Below are positions 17,951-27,384 of a stretch of 64,000 nt of DNA, piece after piece. Positions within the stretch are counted from its first letter, which is position 1. The number at the start of each line of letters is the position of its first letter. The translations under genes and the position numbers were made by a program. Location of the stretch: assembly GCF_023238625.1 (NCBI RefSeq), contig NZ_CP096670.1, positions 3,676,501-3,740,500 of the forward strand. Reading direction: 5' to 3'. Below the pieces are notes generated by a model that was not told the DNA's origin, made no database searches, and saw only the letters and a program-made list of their open reading frames with translations. This DNA comes from Agarivorans sp. TSD2052 (GTDB lineage: Bacteria > Pseudomonadota > Gammaproteobacteria > Enterobacterales > Celerinatantimonadaceae).

Positions 17951-18994
17951 TTAGCCGCGCTTAGACAACTTAAAAACATCAAGTTTGTGTACCAAATAAA
18001 AGCTACCAACAATGTATAAGCCCACCATCGATAACTGAACAATACGCCCGACAAATTTTTCATTGGCTAAACCACCATCGCTGCCTATGGTGCTACCTAA
18101 TATCACCAGGTAGGCCGATAAACCAGCAGCAACTATCGCCCCTTTTGGGTGTAAATAAATGGCTTGGGCTAACAGCATAAAACTGAGCAGCACCAGCAGC
18201 GTTAAAAACAGCATGTGCGGCACGGCGACTAATAGATTAAACACCGCAATGGCGATCAGTCCGCCCAAAATATTAGTGAACACGATGCCCACACTAGCTT
18301 TGGCACCTTTTGATAGCTCTGGATGCTGTGCCAAAATAGCCACGAAGATAACAACCAATAAGTCAGTGAGTTTATCAAAAGCAAAAAAGTAAACCACCAA
18401 AGGGAACACCACCATAGTGCTGACCAAGGCTTTGCGAATCGCTACGTCAGTGCCAACAACACTTACTGGGGCAGCCGGAGTTTTGCTAGCAAAACTATCA
18501 TCTACTGGCACTAAATATTGAACTAAGGCAACAATCAATAATGCAAAAACAAAGGCCAGCATAAAATCGACCACAAAGCCTAAAGCAACTGCTCGACTAA
18601 TACTGGCTAACAGTGGTAAAGCAATGATAGCCACCAACAAAAACAACACCACCAGCTCATTTAAGCCTGTATTAGCGCGATAAAATACATAGAACAGGCA
18701 CCAAGCGATGATTATCATCAATAGTATTGGGTAGGGTTGAGCCACCAATACAATAGCCAGCCCCGCGACAAAACAACTTAAAACAGCCAAGGCTAGAACC
18801 TTCACCATTTTAAGACGTAAAGGGGGTTTACCGGGTAACAAAAACTGCGCTACGAATAATGCGGTTACAAACGACATGCTCCATTCAACGCTTACAGCTA
18901 GTACCAATATTAAACAGCTGGTAATGCTAAAACGCAGCATATGCCGTTTCAAGCTATCATGCTGAATTTGCTCAGGCATGAAACTAGTAGACAT
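17951..18994 (-). CDS. DUF2955 membrane protein (FUSC/AaeB-like)
   Basis: 347 residues with about ten hydrophobic helices arranged as two similar halves of five, joined by a hydrophilic stretch near residues 165-185. This is the layout of DUF2955 and fusaric-acid-resistance type proteins. Its ATG lies 11 bases inside the 3' end of the HlyD-type gene at 18984, so the two are translationally coupled. Together they look like an inner-membrane pump and its periplasmic adaptor, as in AaeAB. The substrate is unknown; an outer-membrane partner is not nearby. Confidence 0.78.
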   Translation of the reverse strand: MSTSFMPEQIQHDSLKRHMLRFSITSCLILVLAVSVEWSMSFVTALFVAQFLLPGKPPLRLKMVKVLALAVLSCFVAGLAIVLVAQPYPILLMIIIAWCLFYVFYRANTGLNELVVLFLLVAIIALPLLASISRAVALGFVVDFMLAFVFALLIVALVQYLVPVDDSFASKTPAAPVSVVGTDVAIRKALVSTMVVFPLVVYFFAFDKLTDLLVVIFVAILAQHPELSKGAKASVGIVFTNILGGLIAIAVFNLLVAVPHMLFLTLLVLLSFMLLAQAIYLHPKGAIVAAGLSAYLVILGSTIGSDGGLANEKFVGRIVQLSMVGLYIVGSFYLVHKLDVFKLSKRG

Positions 18995-20081
18995 ACGACA
19001 GCCAGCTTTTCACTCGTAATGAGAGTTTAGCGAGAGTTTTCATGACAACGGTGCCTTCAGTATATACCGTAACATTGGCCTGAGCGCCTATTCTACGCAG
19101 GCCATGTGCATCTTCATCACTGAACTGAATAATCACTGGGAATCGCTGCGGGTCGCGTAACCATCCCGCAGTTTGAGGGATAGAAGGTAAGCTTCCCAAG
19201 TTGTTGGATTGCCCAAAATTGACGGCAAAGCCGATAGAACGAACCTGACCTTTAAATATTCTGCCTGGGGCTACGTCTAGCGCAATCTCCACCGGGTCCC
19301 CTTCTTTTATGTGCGCGATATTATTTTCACGCATGTACGCTTCAATCCATACATCCTTGGTGGTAACAAAGGTCATTAGCGGCTGCCCTTTGTTAGCATA
19401 GTAGCCTGCGTCTAGCTGTAGATTAGTCACACCACCATCGGCCGGCGCTAAGATCACCGTTTTACTCAAATCTAAACGTGCCTTACCTAATTTAGCAATG
19501 GCCGATTGCAACTTAGGATTGTCTTCACCGCTAGCCCCTAAACTATGTTTAGCTTGTTCTAACTCGGCGGTGGCTTTAGCCACCCCCGCTTTGGCTTTAG
19601 CCACATCACTGCGCGCGCGGTCAATATTTTGCTGCGGCACCACATTCTTATCTTCTACAGCAAACAAACGATTGGCATCGCTTAGCACCGATTGATAGGA
19701 GGTCGTAGCCTCAAGTAAGCGAGCTTGCGCAGCCGACACCCCCGCGGTTCCTGCGCCGATTTCTTGCCCGGCAGTGGCCAAGGCTGCTTCAGCTTGGTTT
19801 ACTGCTAAGATGTATTCTTCTTCCGCTATTTTGGCTAAAGGTTGACCTTTTTTTACCAGCTGGTTACTCGTAACCCTCACATTCACCAATTTACCCGACA
19901 CCGAGGCAGATATTGGAACCACAAATCCAAAGACCCGAGCGTTATCTGTTGTGGGGGTTACCCGATCAGCGACCACATAAACAATGAACACCAGCGCACA
20001 AAGTAACAGCACAACTAAAGAGCTATTACGAATGGGATTGGGCTTGGTGGTGGCTAGGGCTTGCTCATTTTGTTCAGACAT
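18984..20081 (-). CDS. HlyD/EmrA-family membrane fusion protein
   Basis: 365 residues. One N-terminal transmembrane helix (about 21-40), a biotinyl-lipoyl half motif (VSGKLVNVRVTSNQLVKKGQPL), a long coiled-coil hairpin rich in Ala, Gln and Lys (about 90-195), and the second half motif (VILAPADGGVTNLQLDAGYYANKG-type) followed by a beta-barrel domain. It bridges an inner-membrane pump to the outer membrane. The frame also has a TTG one codon earlier; I use the ATG at 20081 with AAGAGAAA upstream. It is co-transcribed with the DUF2955 gene. Confidence 0.87.
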   Translation of the reverse strand: MSEQNEQALATTKPNPIRNSSLVVLLLCALVFIVYVVADRVTPTTDNARVFGFVVPISASVSGKLVNVRVTSNQLVKKGQPLAKIAEEEYILAVNQAEAALATAGQEIGAGTAGVSAAQARLLEATTSYQSVLSDANRLFAVEDKNVVPQQNIDRARSDVAKAKAGVAKATAELEQAKHSLGASGEDNPKLQSAIAKLGKARLDLSKTVILAPADGGVTNLQLDAGYYANKGQPLMTFVTTKDVWIEAYMRENNIAHIKEGDPVEIALDVAPGRIFKGQVRSIGFAVNFGQSNNLGSLPSIPQTAGWLRDPQRFPVIIQFSDEDAHGLRRIGAQANVTVYTEGTVVMKTLAKLSLRVKSWLSYVY

Positions 20082-20133
20082 CAATGTTTCTCTTACTTCC
20101 GTTGTAAATTGGCGTGTAAATACACAAAAAGAC

Positions 20134-21198
20134 TTAATCGGTGCTAGCTTGATTATTCAATTCTAACCAAGCGAGTAGAATACGATAGCTTACCGCCAGA
20201 ACTACCGCACCTAAAAATAATCCCACAAATCCTGACATTAGCATTCCACCTAGTGACCCTAACAAAATCACTAGCATAGGCACATCAACACCGCGACCTA
20301 ACAACAAAGGTTTTAATACATTTTCACTAAATCCAGCCAATACGCTCCATATAGCGAAAACAACTGCGACGGTCGTCGATTCATTGTTAAACACATATAA
20401 GATTATTGGTAAAACCACCAATATCGGTGGTAACTGGGCAATGGCCAATACTAATACCAATACCGACCAAATCGCAGCGCCAGGTACACCCACCGCAAAA
20501 AAACCAATAGACAATAATGCAGCTTGAATCACTGCTACCCCTAAGACCCCTTTAGCTACACTTTGAATGGTATTGCTGGCTAAATTGGTTAACTGAGGTC
20601 CGTGATCACCGGCAAGAGCTTTCGCTAGCAATGTCGCACCATGTACCGACTTTTCACCGTTTGCCATAAATACACCAGCAATGATCACCGAAAAGCAAAA
20701 CATCAGTAAGCCACTCACAAGCCCCCCCGCAAAACTCAAAGCCGCTCCAGCTATATCACCCACTTGGCTGGCATAACCGACTAAGTAACGTTGAAGGTCA
20801 CTGGCTGCTAAACTCCATTGTTGATGTAATTTGTCACCGACCAAGGGCCAGGTTTTGATTGATTCCGATGGAGGCGGTATTTCAAAAGTACCCTGCTGAA
20901 TCTTATCGCTAATGGCAGCGATGCTATCTACTGCTGCCGTGGTGATTTTTACTCCTGGCAGCAAAATGATCGCCAGCGAGACCAGCACAATCACGGTGGC
21001 AGCTAGCCCGCCCTTACCTAAAATGTTTTTAAGTTTTATGTATAAAGGATTTAAAGCAACCGCTAGAATCATTGCCCAAACAACCGGGGTAATAAAGGGT
21101 CTAATAATCTCAAAACACCACGCCACCAACACAAACAATAACCCTATTTTTACCGCAGCCTCTAGCACACCGCGTTCAAATCCTTTTTGATTCAACAT
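20134..21198 (-). CDS. AI-2E family (PerM/UPF0118) transporter
   Basis: 354 residues, about seven or eight hydrophobic helices. The family pattern is present: an N-terminal helix pair with P-x-V-W-A and a C-terminal segment LPIILYVF...GRGVDVPMLVILLGSLGG, where the last motif is the best conserved part of the family. Members export small molecules or act as ion antiporters; assignment to autoinducer-2 is not justified by sequence alone. It precedes the HlyD gene by about 50 bases on the same strand and may be co-transcribed. Confidence 0.85.
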   Translation of the reverse strand: MLNQKGFERGVLEAAVKIGLLFVLVAWCFEIIRPFITPVVWAMILAVALNPLYIKLKNILGKGGLAATVIVLVSLAIILLPGVKITTAAVDSIAAISDKIQQGTFEIPPPSESIKTWPLVGDKLHQQWSLAASDLQRYLVGYASQVGDIAGAALSFAGGLVSGLLMFCFSVIIAGVFMANGEKSVHGATLLAKALAGDHGPQLTNLASNTIQSVAKGVLGVAVIQAALLSIGFFAVGVPGAAIWSVLVLVLAIAQLPPILVVLPIILYVFNNESTTVAVVFAIWSVLAGFSENVLKPLLLGRGVDVPMLVILLGSLGGMLMSGFVGLFLGAVVLAVSYRILLAWLELNNQASTD

Positions 21199-21401
21199 AT
21201 CCCTGTTCTCTTGGTTATTTAACGCTCAGCACTCAATTAAATGCCATTAGCAGATGACGATTAGTATAGAAAAAAAGCCAAGTAATTGTTTAGTTTATTA
21301 AAATAATAACTACTCTGCGATAACATCGTTCCTCAAGGACAAAACAATGGCTGAATCAGTTAAATACGGTTCTACCCAGCCACAACATACTCAACCGATA
21401 C

Positions 21402-24131
21402 TCAAAACTGCAAACTTAGCGCCTCTCCTTGATAACCAACGTTTTGTCGCTGTGTACCGCTGGCGCTGATAAGGGTAATCACAAAATGGCGTTGCTGCTG
21501 CATACCGCTATAGCTGCCTTGGCGCTCAGCAATCTCTAAACAGGCTTTAGCATCGTGCCAAAAAAAACTAATTTCACTGTATTTACCTTGCTCATATCGA
21601 TAACTATCGCCTTCGTCTTCATACAGGATAAATTCGCCATCTTGACCCGCATAGATTTGAATATTTAATGGCTCATAAGGGAGCTCATCATGATATTGCA
21701 CATCAGGGCCATGGGGAATGATGGCCCCCGCTTTTACCAACAAAGGCATACTATCTATCGGGGTCGCCATAAATAGGGTTTGTCCGCCTAGGTAACACTG
21801 TTTATTCCAGTAGTTGTACCAAGCGACCCCATCCGGTAGCACCACCTCTCGCTCAGCAGGGTACAGTTGCGTTTTAGTTTGACTTAAACCACGGTGAGCC
21901 CAGCTAAGGCTGCATTTTGATGAACCTTGCCAATGAGCATACTCCACCACCAATGCATAACTTTTACCCGCCTGTAATTGGCTTTTAGCTTTGTGATTAA
22001 CTTGTGCTTGTTGCTGCCAGCTATCAATCAGCAGTATTCCATCTAGGTAAAAACGTACTCCGTCATTGGCATGTATTAACCAATCATAATGACCATCAAC
22101 CGGCGCGGTAAGCTGAGCTGCCCAGCGCACACTGTAGCCACTTAAGGGCAAACCAGCTGGCGGCCCGCCCGCCCAGTTTCCGTCTAAGGTGTCACATCTA
22201 TGCTCACTGACGAGCTGCATAAAGCTGTCATCTCGATAATGCTGCTCAATCAGCCCAGACATCCCTTCTTCAGTTTGCAGACATGAGCATTCAATCAATT
22301 GTTGCTGTAGCTGTTGTTGGTGGAACATCGGCTGAGTCACAGGGCAAACCATCAGGCTATGACCAAACATAAACTGATCACTAATATTGTGTAACTGGCG
22401 TTGCTGCCTGAAATCAAACGCTAGCAAACGCATCATTGTGCCGCCATGTTGAGTCACTTGCCACGCCTGCGAATAGATGTAAGGCAACAAGCGATAACGC
22501 AATTTATCAAACTTTAACAAAGCATCGAAGGCCCAATCACCCGGCTCGCCAAACTGATAAATCTCACGCGGAGTATTCGCCCCATGAGAGCGAAACAGCG
22601 GGCAAAATGCGCCAAATTGAAACCAGCGCACATAGAGTTCTTTATAGGCATCATCATCTACCCCCTCTGGGAAATTAGCGCCAAAACCACTGGTAAAGAA
22701 GCCGCCAATATCAGTGGTCCAATAAGGTAATCCGGCAGCACACAAATTTAAACCCGCTGGAATTTGCTGACGCAATACTTGCCAAGTAGCACTAATATCG
22801 CCCGACCAACAGGCCGCAGCATAACGCTGTTGCCCTAAATAACTTGAGCGACTAAGGGTAAATACCCGTTTGTCTTCAGCACCTTCAGCTATATCTTTTC
22901 GCTGTGCTTCGTAAACGCCTCGCGTGGTCATTAACGAGTAGCCATTAAGTACTTTTTTCCATGAACCTAACTCTGTGTCACGCTGCTGATAACAAAACTC
23001 AACGCCATCTTTTGGATTTTGAGTGGAGATAAATTCAGGTTCTGTACCGTCCATCCATAGCGCATCCACACCTAAATCCATCAAGCCTTGCTTAACATGC
23101 TGCCAATAGATGTCGCGCCCTTGTTGACTATAGGCATCGTAAATATGGCCATCAGCCCAATGTTCGGTTTCAAATAAATGGCCGTGCGCTAAGAGCTGAT
23201 TAAATACCGGACTCCCCCTACCCACTATTGGCCAAATCGATACCATCAGCTTAAAGTTCATGGCGTGAAGCTCGGCAATAGTTGCCGCTCCATCACCAAA
23301 GGTTTGTGGGTCAAACTGCATGGCGCTCCAGCCTAGGTCTCCCCAATACTTCCAATCTTGCACAATATTATCGATGGGAATGTTTTTCTCACGATAGCGT
23401 CTAGCCGTAGCGAGCAAGTCTTCGGCATTAACGTAGCGCTCTTTGCTTTGCCAGTAACCATAAGCCCAGCGACCAAACAATGGCGCTGCGCCAGTTAAAC
23501 GCCGATATTGCTGAATGATTTGTTCAAACTCTGGGCCATAAATAAAGTAGAACTCAATGCAGTCGCCAGCTTCACTACTAAAATTAAAACCATTATCTCG
23601 ACTCGTAAACTCGGTAAACGACAGTTGATTCCATAAAATGGCATAACCCTTAGTTGAAAGCAGCAAGGGGGCAGCAATGCCTTTATTTGACTGGCATATT
23701 TCGCGGCGTTGACTGTGGTAGTTAAAGATCCCGTCAGGGTATTGGCCTAGGCCATAAAAGGCTTGTTCACCATCGCTAACAAAATGCTGAGCCAGATGCT
23801 GTTCTCCATCAGCTTGCAGCTCGATACAAGATAAACCAATACTTACCAGAGGCTGGCCGTTTGACAGGTTTACCTGCAGCTGTCCGCCGCTATGATTGAG
23901 CCGCAAACATTGGGTATCTAAATGCGTAGCTGAACTCGAAACAGGCTCAATATAGCTTTGAGGTATCATCACAAGCTGTTGTGCCACAGTTGAATCGCTA
24001 ACGATTACTTGGGAGGTAATCCGTACTTTAATCACCTTATGATTGATGACCTCAATATGCGCGATACCCTCAACTAGGCACGCTGAAGATGGATCTGACT
24101 TAACAAAGTGGGGAAATTGAATGGCTGACAT
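21402..24131 (-). CDS. GH31 alpha-xylosidase/alpha-glucosidase with PA14 insert
   Basis: 909 residues, no signal peptide, so probably cytoplasmic. An N-terminal beta-sandwich (1-215) leads into the GH31 barrel (about 216-560). The nucleophile is Asp361 in LWMDGTEPE; the acid/base is Asp445 in CWSGDISATW. A PA14 domain occupies about 620-760, inserted between the PVTQP end of the proximal beta-domain strand and REVVLPDGVAWYNYW, which continues the C-terminal beta domains. PA14 inserts are known in GH31 alpha-xylosidases such as Cellvibrio Xyl31A, though to my memory at the N-terminal domain. With the GH10 xylanase in this window, action on xylose-capped oligosaccharides is likely but specificity is not proven. 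Confidence 0.88.
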   Translation of the reverse strand: MSAIQFPHFVKSDPSSACLVEGIAHIEVINHKVIKVRITSQVIVSDSTVAQQLVMIPQSYIEPVSSSATHLDTQCLRLNHSGGQLQVNLSNGQPLVSIGLSCIELQADGEQHLAQHFVSDGEQAFYGLGQYPDGIFNYHSQRREICQSNKGIAAPLLLSTKGYAILWNQLSFTEFTSRDNGFNFSSEAGDCIEFYFIYGPEFEQIIQQYRRLTGAAPLFGRWAYGYWQSKERYVNAEDLLATARRYREKNIPIDNIVQDWKYWGDLGWSAMQFDPQTFGDGAATIAELHAMNFKLMVSIWPIVGRGSPVFNQLLAHGHLFETEHWADGHIYDAYSQQGRDIYWQHVKQGLMDLGVDALWMDGTEPEFISTQNPKDGVEFCYQQRDTELGSWKKVLNGYSLMTTRGVYEAQRKDIAEGAEDKRVFTLSRSSYLGQQRYAAACWSGDISATWQVLRQQIPAGLNLCAAGLPYWTTDIGGFFTSGFGANFPEGVDDDAYKELYVRWFQFGAFCPLFRSHGANTPREIYQFGEPGDWAFDALLKFDKLRYRLLPYIYSQAWQVTQHGGTMMRLLAFDFRQQRQLHNISDQFMFGHSLMVCPVTQPMFHQQQLQQQLIECSCLQTEEGMSGLIEQHYRDDSFMQLVSEHRCDTLDGNWAGGPPAGLPLSGYSVRWAAQLTAPVDGHYDWLIHANDGVRFYLDGILLIDSWQQQAQVNHKAKSQLQAGKSYALVVEYAHWQGSSKCSLSWAHRGLSQTKTQLYPAEREVVLPDGVAWYNYWNKQCYLGGQTLFMATPIDSMPLLVKAGAIIPHGPDVQYHDELPYEPLNIQIYAGQDGEFILYEDEGDSYRYEQGKYSEISFFWHDAKACLEIAERQGSYSGMQQQRHFVITLISASGTQRQNVGYQGEALSLQF

Positions 24132-24345
24132 GCCGCAGGCCTTAAGGGGACAAAATTACCTTAAAGTGTAATTCAATTATCCATATTAATAGAATGGACT
24201 TTATTAATATTGCTAAAAAAGTCTACAAAAATGATTGATTGCCATGGTGTTAGCTAAATCGACCATTTTCGTTAACACCATTCATCTGCCAAACCCAATT
24301 AAACCTGACAGCTTTCGACTTAAAGCTTACAGTTTACGGTTGGCT

Positions 24346-25719
24346 CTAATGGCTAGGCAGCTCAGCGATTTTACTGGAGATATTTTCAAGTGTGGTGATT
24401 AACTCAGCAAACTTAGGGCGCAAACTCAAATTACTTTGCATACAATCTTCTTTCAGCTCTACCAGCGTCTCGATTAGCGCTTGGTCTGCATGATTAGTAG
24501 CTTTGGTATGGATTAACATATCCTCTAACAAACAGCCAAACGCCCGCACCTCTACTGCTTGCATCGCTTCTTGCTGCAAAACTGGCAAATTTGCCAAATG
24601 CGATGCTGCACCAAAGTCACCGAACAATAGCTCTGCCTGCTGGTTTAACATGGTGTTATGAGCATATACATCACCATGGCTCACCTGATTAGAATGCAAG
24701 TGGTGCAAGGCTTTAGCCATATTCCCGATCACTTTCATCAGTATTTCTAGCGAAAACTGAGTGACTGGCTCAAAGGTGTCTCGAGTACAAGTTTGCAAAG
24801 AAGGCGGCAAACCTAGGTTGTAAAAATCGCTAGGGATCAGCTCCATCACCAAGGCCATTTTTCCAGGCTCGTTGACTTGCGCCACCACCTTAATTAGGTT
24901 GCTATGTTCGCCTGCCGTTAAGCAGCATTTAAGTTCATCTTCTGGATAACCATCACTGGTTACATTTCCCTTAAACAGCTTTACTGCAACTTCTTTGCTG
25001 AGACCACTTAACGCCAACGGCTGGTTTAACCAACGCGCCTTATAAATGAAACCCGAGGCTCCTTCACCAAGCTGCTCAGCTAACTCAAGATCGGCAAAAT
25101 TCACTGTGCGCATCGGGCTATCGGTGTAGTTCTTGCTACTAAAAGGATTCCCAGCAAAAGCTAACCACGCTAAACGAGGAAGCTGCAGTAACCAATCGGG
25201 CAAAGCGCTTAAGCTATTAGCAGACAAACGTACTAACTCAAGACTACGACACAGCGCCATACTACTTGGCAGCTCTGCCAGTTTATTACCGGCTAAAGCC
25301 AGCTTTTGTAAACGGCTTAACTGGCCCATAGAGTTGGGCAAACGACTAATTTGGTTATCAGTGAGAATTAGCCATCGGGTGTTTACCGGCAAACACCCCT
25401 CTGCTACTTGGCTGATTTTATTCGCTTTAAAGCCTATCATTTCTAGCTTAGGGCAATGCTGTAAAACACCAGGAATATGCTCAAAGCAATTATTCGACAA
25501 AAATAGAATTTTTAAGTTTACTAGGCGAGGTAAATCATCGGGTAAGTCATTCAGCTGATTATCAGATAAATCAAGGATCTCTAAACTATCCGCTAAGGTG
25601 AATATTTCGGGCGGGAATACCTTTAAGCCTTCAGCTAACTGGAGGCGTTTAATGCCAATAAGTTGGCCAGCACGTAGTTGCTGTAGGGTAGCTGAATTCG
25701 ACAAAATAAACTTAACCAT
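24346..25719 (-). CDS. Leucine-rich-repeat protein kinase
   Basis: About 457 residues. The N-terminal half (about 25-195) holds seven or so leucine-rich repeats of 22-24 residues (LxxLxLSxNxLxxLP). The C-terminal half (about 212-445) is a protein kinase: glycine loop GEGASGF, Lys in VAVKLFK, catalytic loop HGDVYAHN (Asp and Asn), and GDFG. All key residues are present, so it should be active. There is no signal peptide or membrane helix. The frame starts two codons earlier at a TTG; I use the ATG at 25719, though no clear ribosome site is seen. Single gene; the substrate is unknown. Such eukaryote-like kinases occur sporadically in marine gammaproteobacteria. Confidence 0.85.
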   Translation of the reverse strand: MVKFILSNSATLQQLRAGQLIGIKRLQLAEGLKVFPPEIFTLADSLEILDLSDNQLNDLPDDLPRLVNLKILFLSNNCFEHIPGVLQHCPKLEMIGFKANKISQVAEGCLPVNTRWLILTDNQISRLPNSMGQLSRLQKLALAGNKLAELPSSMALCRSLELVRLSANSLSALPDWLLQLPRLAWLAFAGNPFSSKNYTDSPMRTVNFADLELAEQLGEGASGFIYKARWLNQPLALSGLSKEVAVKLFKGNVTSDGYPEDELKCCLTAGEHSNLIKVVAQVNEPGKMALVMELIPSDFYNLGLPPSLQTCTRDTFEPVTQFSLEILMKVIGNMAKALHHLHSNQVSHGDVYAHNTMLNQQAELLFGDFGAASHLANLPVLQQEAMQAVEVRAFGCLLEDMLIHTKATNHADQALIETLVELKEDCMQSNLSLRPKFAELITTLENISSKIAELPSH

Positions 25720-25892
25720 TACCAATAAAGGGCGCTAATAATACGGCAGAACATCCAACGAAGAAAGGCCTACAAGGCCTAAGCGGCTATTTAACACAAC
25801 GGTGGATAAGGAAGACAAACCAGCCATAGCAATCCTATAGCGTTGTTGTTAAGCACGCATTGACCTTCGAGCAGCGCTTTGTGGTTGCGGGC

Positions 25893-26783
25893 CTACTTTA
25901 ACCACTCTCTTGCAGACTCAGTAATAGCCACCACGGCAGGATTAGAAATACGCCGCTCAGCCGAAATAGCAAAAAACTGTTCGCGCACAGCGTTAGTGCT
26001 GCCGATGATTTGAACATTATATTGACTAACGACTTCATCAGCGATGGCGCTAGGTACTGTAAAAACACCGATGCCCGCTTGCCCAAAGGTTTTCATTAAC
26101 GCGCTATCGTCAAACTCTCCCACCACCAGCGGGTGAATATTTTGTTTATCAAACCATTGCAACAAACGCACATGCAGCAAATTAATATCACTCGGGATAA
26201 GTAAGGGAGCGCCATCTAAACTGGCGGGAAAATTAGCCTTTAGCGTAACGGCCAACTCAGGCACGGCCACAAAGCTGATCCCGCTTTCACCCAGCGAGTG
26301 GTTAAAACCTCTAATACCTAAACCCGGCGGTACAGGGCCATCGGCTAATACTATGTCCAAACGATTAAGTGCCAGTTCTGCCAACAAGCTTTGCAGGGTG
26401 TTTTCTTTACACACCATTCGCACTGAGTCCGATAAATGTAAGGCTGGCGCCAACAAACGGTAAGCAATGGTTTTAGGCACCACTTCGGCAATACCGACTT
26501 TAAGCACTTGCGGTCGTTCGGCTGGGCCGTTGCGAAGCGCATCTTCTAACTCATCACCTAACGAAAAGATTTCATCGGCATAACTCAAGGCTAGACGACC
26601 GGTTTCGGTCAACTCTAAGTTTCGGCCTACCTTGCGAAACAAAGCATCCCCAAAATGCTGCTCCAATAAGCTAATTTGACCACTAATGGTTTGCGGCGTG
26701 ATGTGCAATAACTCACTGGCTCGAGCAATACCGCCCTGCTTTGCTGCTACCCAGAAATAATGTAGGTGTTTGTAATTAAGCAT
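25893..26783 (-). CDS. nhaR: LysR-family transcriptional activator NhaR
   Basis: 296 residues. An N-terminal winged helix-turn-helix (NYKHLHYFWVAAKQGGIARAS...TPQTISGQI) is followed by a substrate-binding domain. The sequence HYFWVAAKQGG and the VGIAEVVPK segment are characteristic of NhaR, which activates the sodium/proton antiporter gene nhaA in response to Na+. No nhaA is present in this window, so here it acts on a distant gene. It is divergent from the HPF-like operon, with 121 bases between starts. Confidence 0.88.
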   Translation of the reverse strand: MLNYKHLHYFWVAAKQGGIARASELLHITPQTISGQISLLEQHFGDALFRKVGRNLELTETGRLALSYADEIFSLGDELEDALRNGPAERPQVLKVGIAEVVPKTIAYRLLAPALHLSDSVRMVCKENTLQSLLAELALNRLDIVLADGPVPPGLGIRGFNHSLGESGISFVAVPELAVTLKANFPASLDGAPLLIPSDINLLHVRLLQWFDKQNIHPLVVGEFDDSALMKTFGQAGIGVFTVPSAIADEVVSQYNVQIIGSTNAVREQFFAISAERRISNPAVVAITESAREWLK

Positions 26784-26904
26784 CAGTAAATACTTCGTTT
26801 TTTACGAACCATAAGGAAAGTATATTCGAGTATACCTAAGTATCAAAGACTATTAAGGTAGAGGCTCGTGACTCAAATTACCCTGAATGACCTAGGAGCA
26901 AATT

Positions 26905-27384
26905 ATGCCTGGCACCATGAAAATTGATATGCACGCCCAACACTTCCCCTTAGGTGACTCTTTACAAGAGTACATTCGCCGGCGCATTAACTTCGCGCTG
27001 GGCTCCCAATACGACAACATCATGCGCATTGCGGTAAAGCTTTCCGATAGTAAAGAAGCCAAAGGCGCTGCCGGCAAACGCTGTCAAATACTGGTCAAAT
27101 TAGCGGGTCAAGCAGATGTGGTAATCGAAGACATTCAAAGCCAGCTTTACGTAGCTATAGATAGAGCAGCTAGCCGAGCCAGTCGCTCGGTGACTCGGCG
27201 CATTGCCCGCATGCGCAATAAAGCCTTACGAGCCCCTAGTTTTAGCTCGGCAGACTACGACGACGAACATCAAGAAACCGACCCTTTGGATAACGAGTTC
27301 TCAGAGTATGGAGGAATCGACGAACAGCTATTTGAGTTCGCGGAAGAACACCAAGATGAAGTTAAAGAAGGAGAAACAAGATGA
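26905..27384 (+). CDS. HPF/RaiA-family ribosome-associated protein
   Basis: 159 residues. The first 105 residues have the HPF/RaiA (sigma-54 modulation) fold pattern: the short strand KIDMHAQHFPLGDSL, an amphipathic helix, central strands, and DVVIEDIQSQLYVAIDRAASRASRSV before a basic RRIARMRNKA stretch. A long acidic tail (about 115-159) is unusual. Proteins of this family bind the 30S subunit and promote hibernation; this variant could instead be a stress-linked paralogue. AGGAG lies 8 bases before the ATG. Its stop overlaps the next start (ATGA). Confidence 0.78.
   Translation: MPGTMKIDMHAQHFPLGDSLQEYIRRRINFALGSQYDNIMRIAVKLSDSKEAKGAAGKRCQILVKLAGQADVVIEDIQSQLYVAIDRAASRASRSVTRRIARMRNKALRAPSFSSADYDDEHQETDPLDNEFSEYGGIDEQLFEFAEEHQDEVKEGETR

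Noticed and set aside
21347-21469. 40-codon plus-strand frame with AAGGAC before its ATG, opposite the end of the GH31 gene
   Set aside because: It lies mostly antisense to a well-supported gene and ends shortly after; it may be a coincidence. Conservation would be needed to accept it.
25133-25558. 141-codon plus-strand frame antisense to the LRR kinase
   Set aside because: A shadow of the leucine-rich repeat; no ribosome site.
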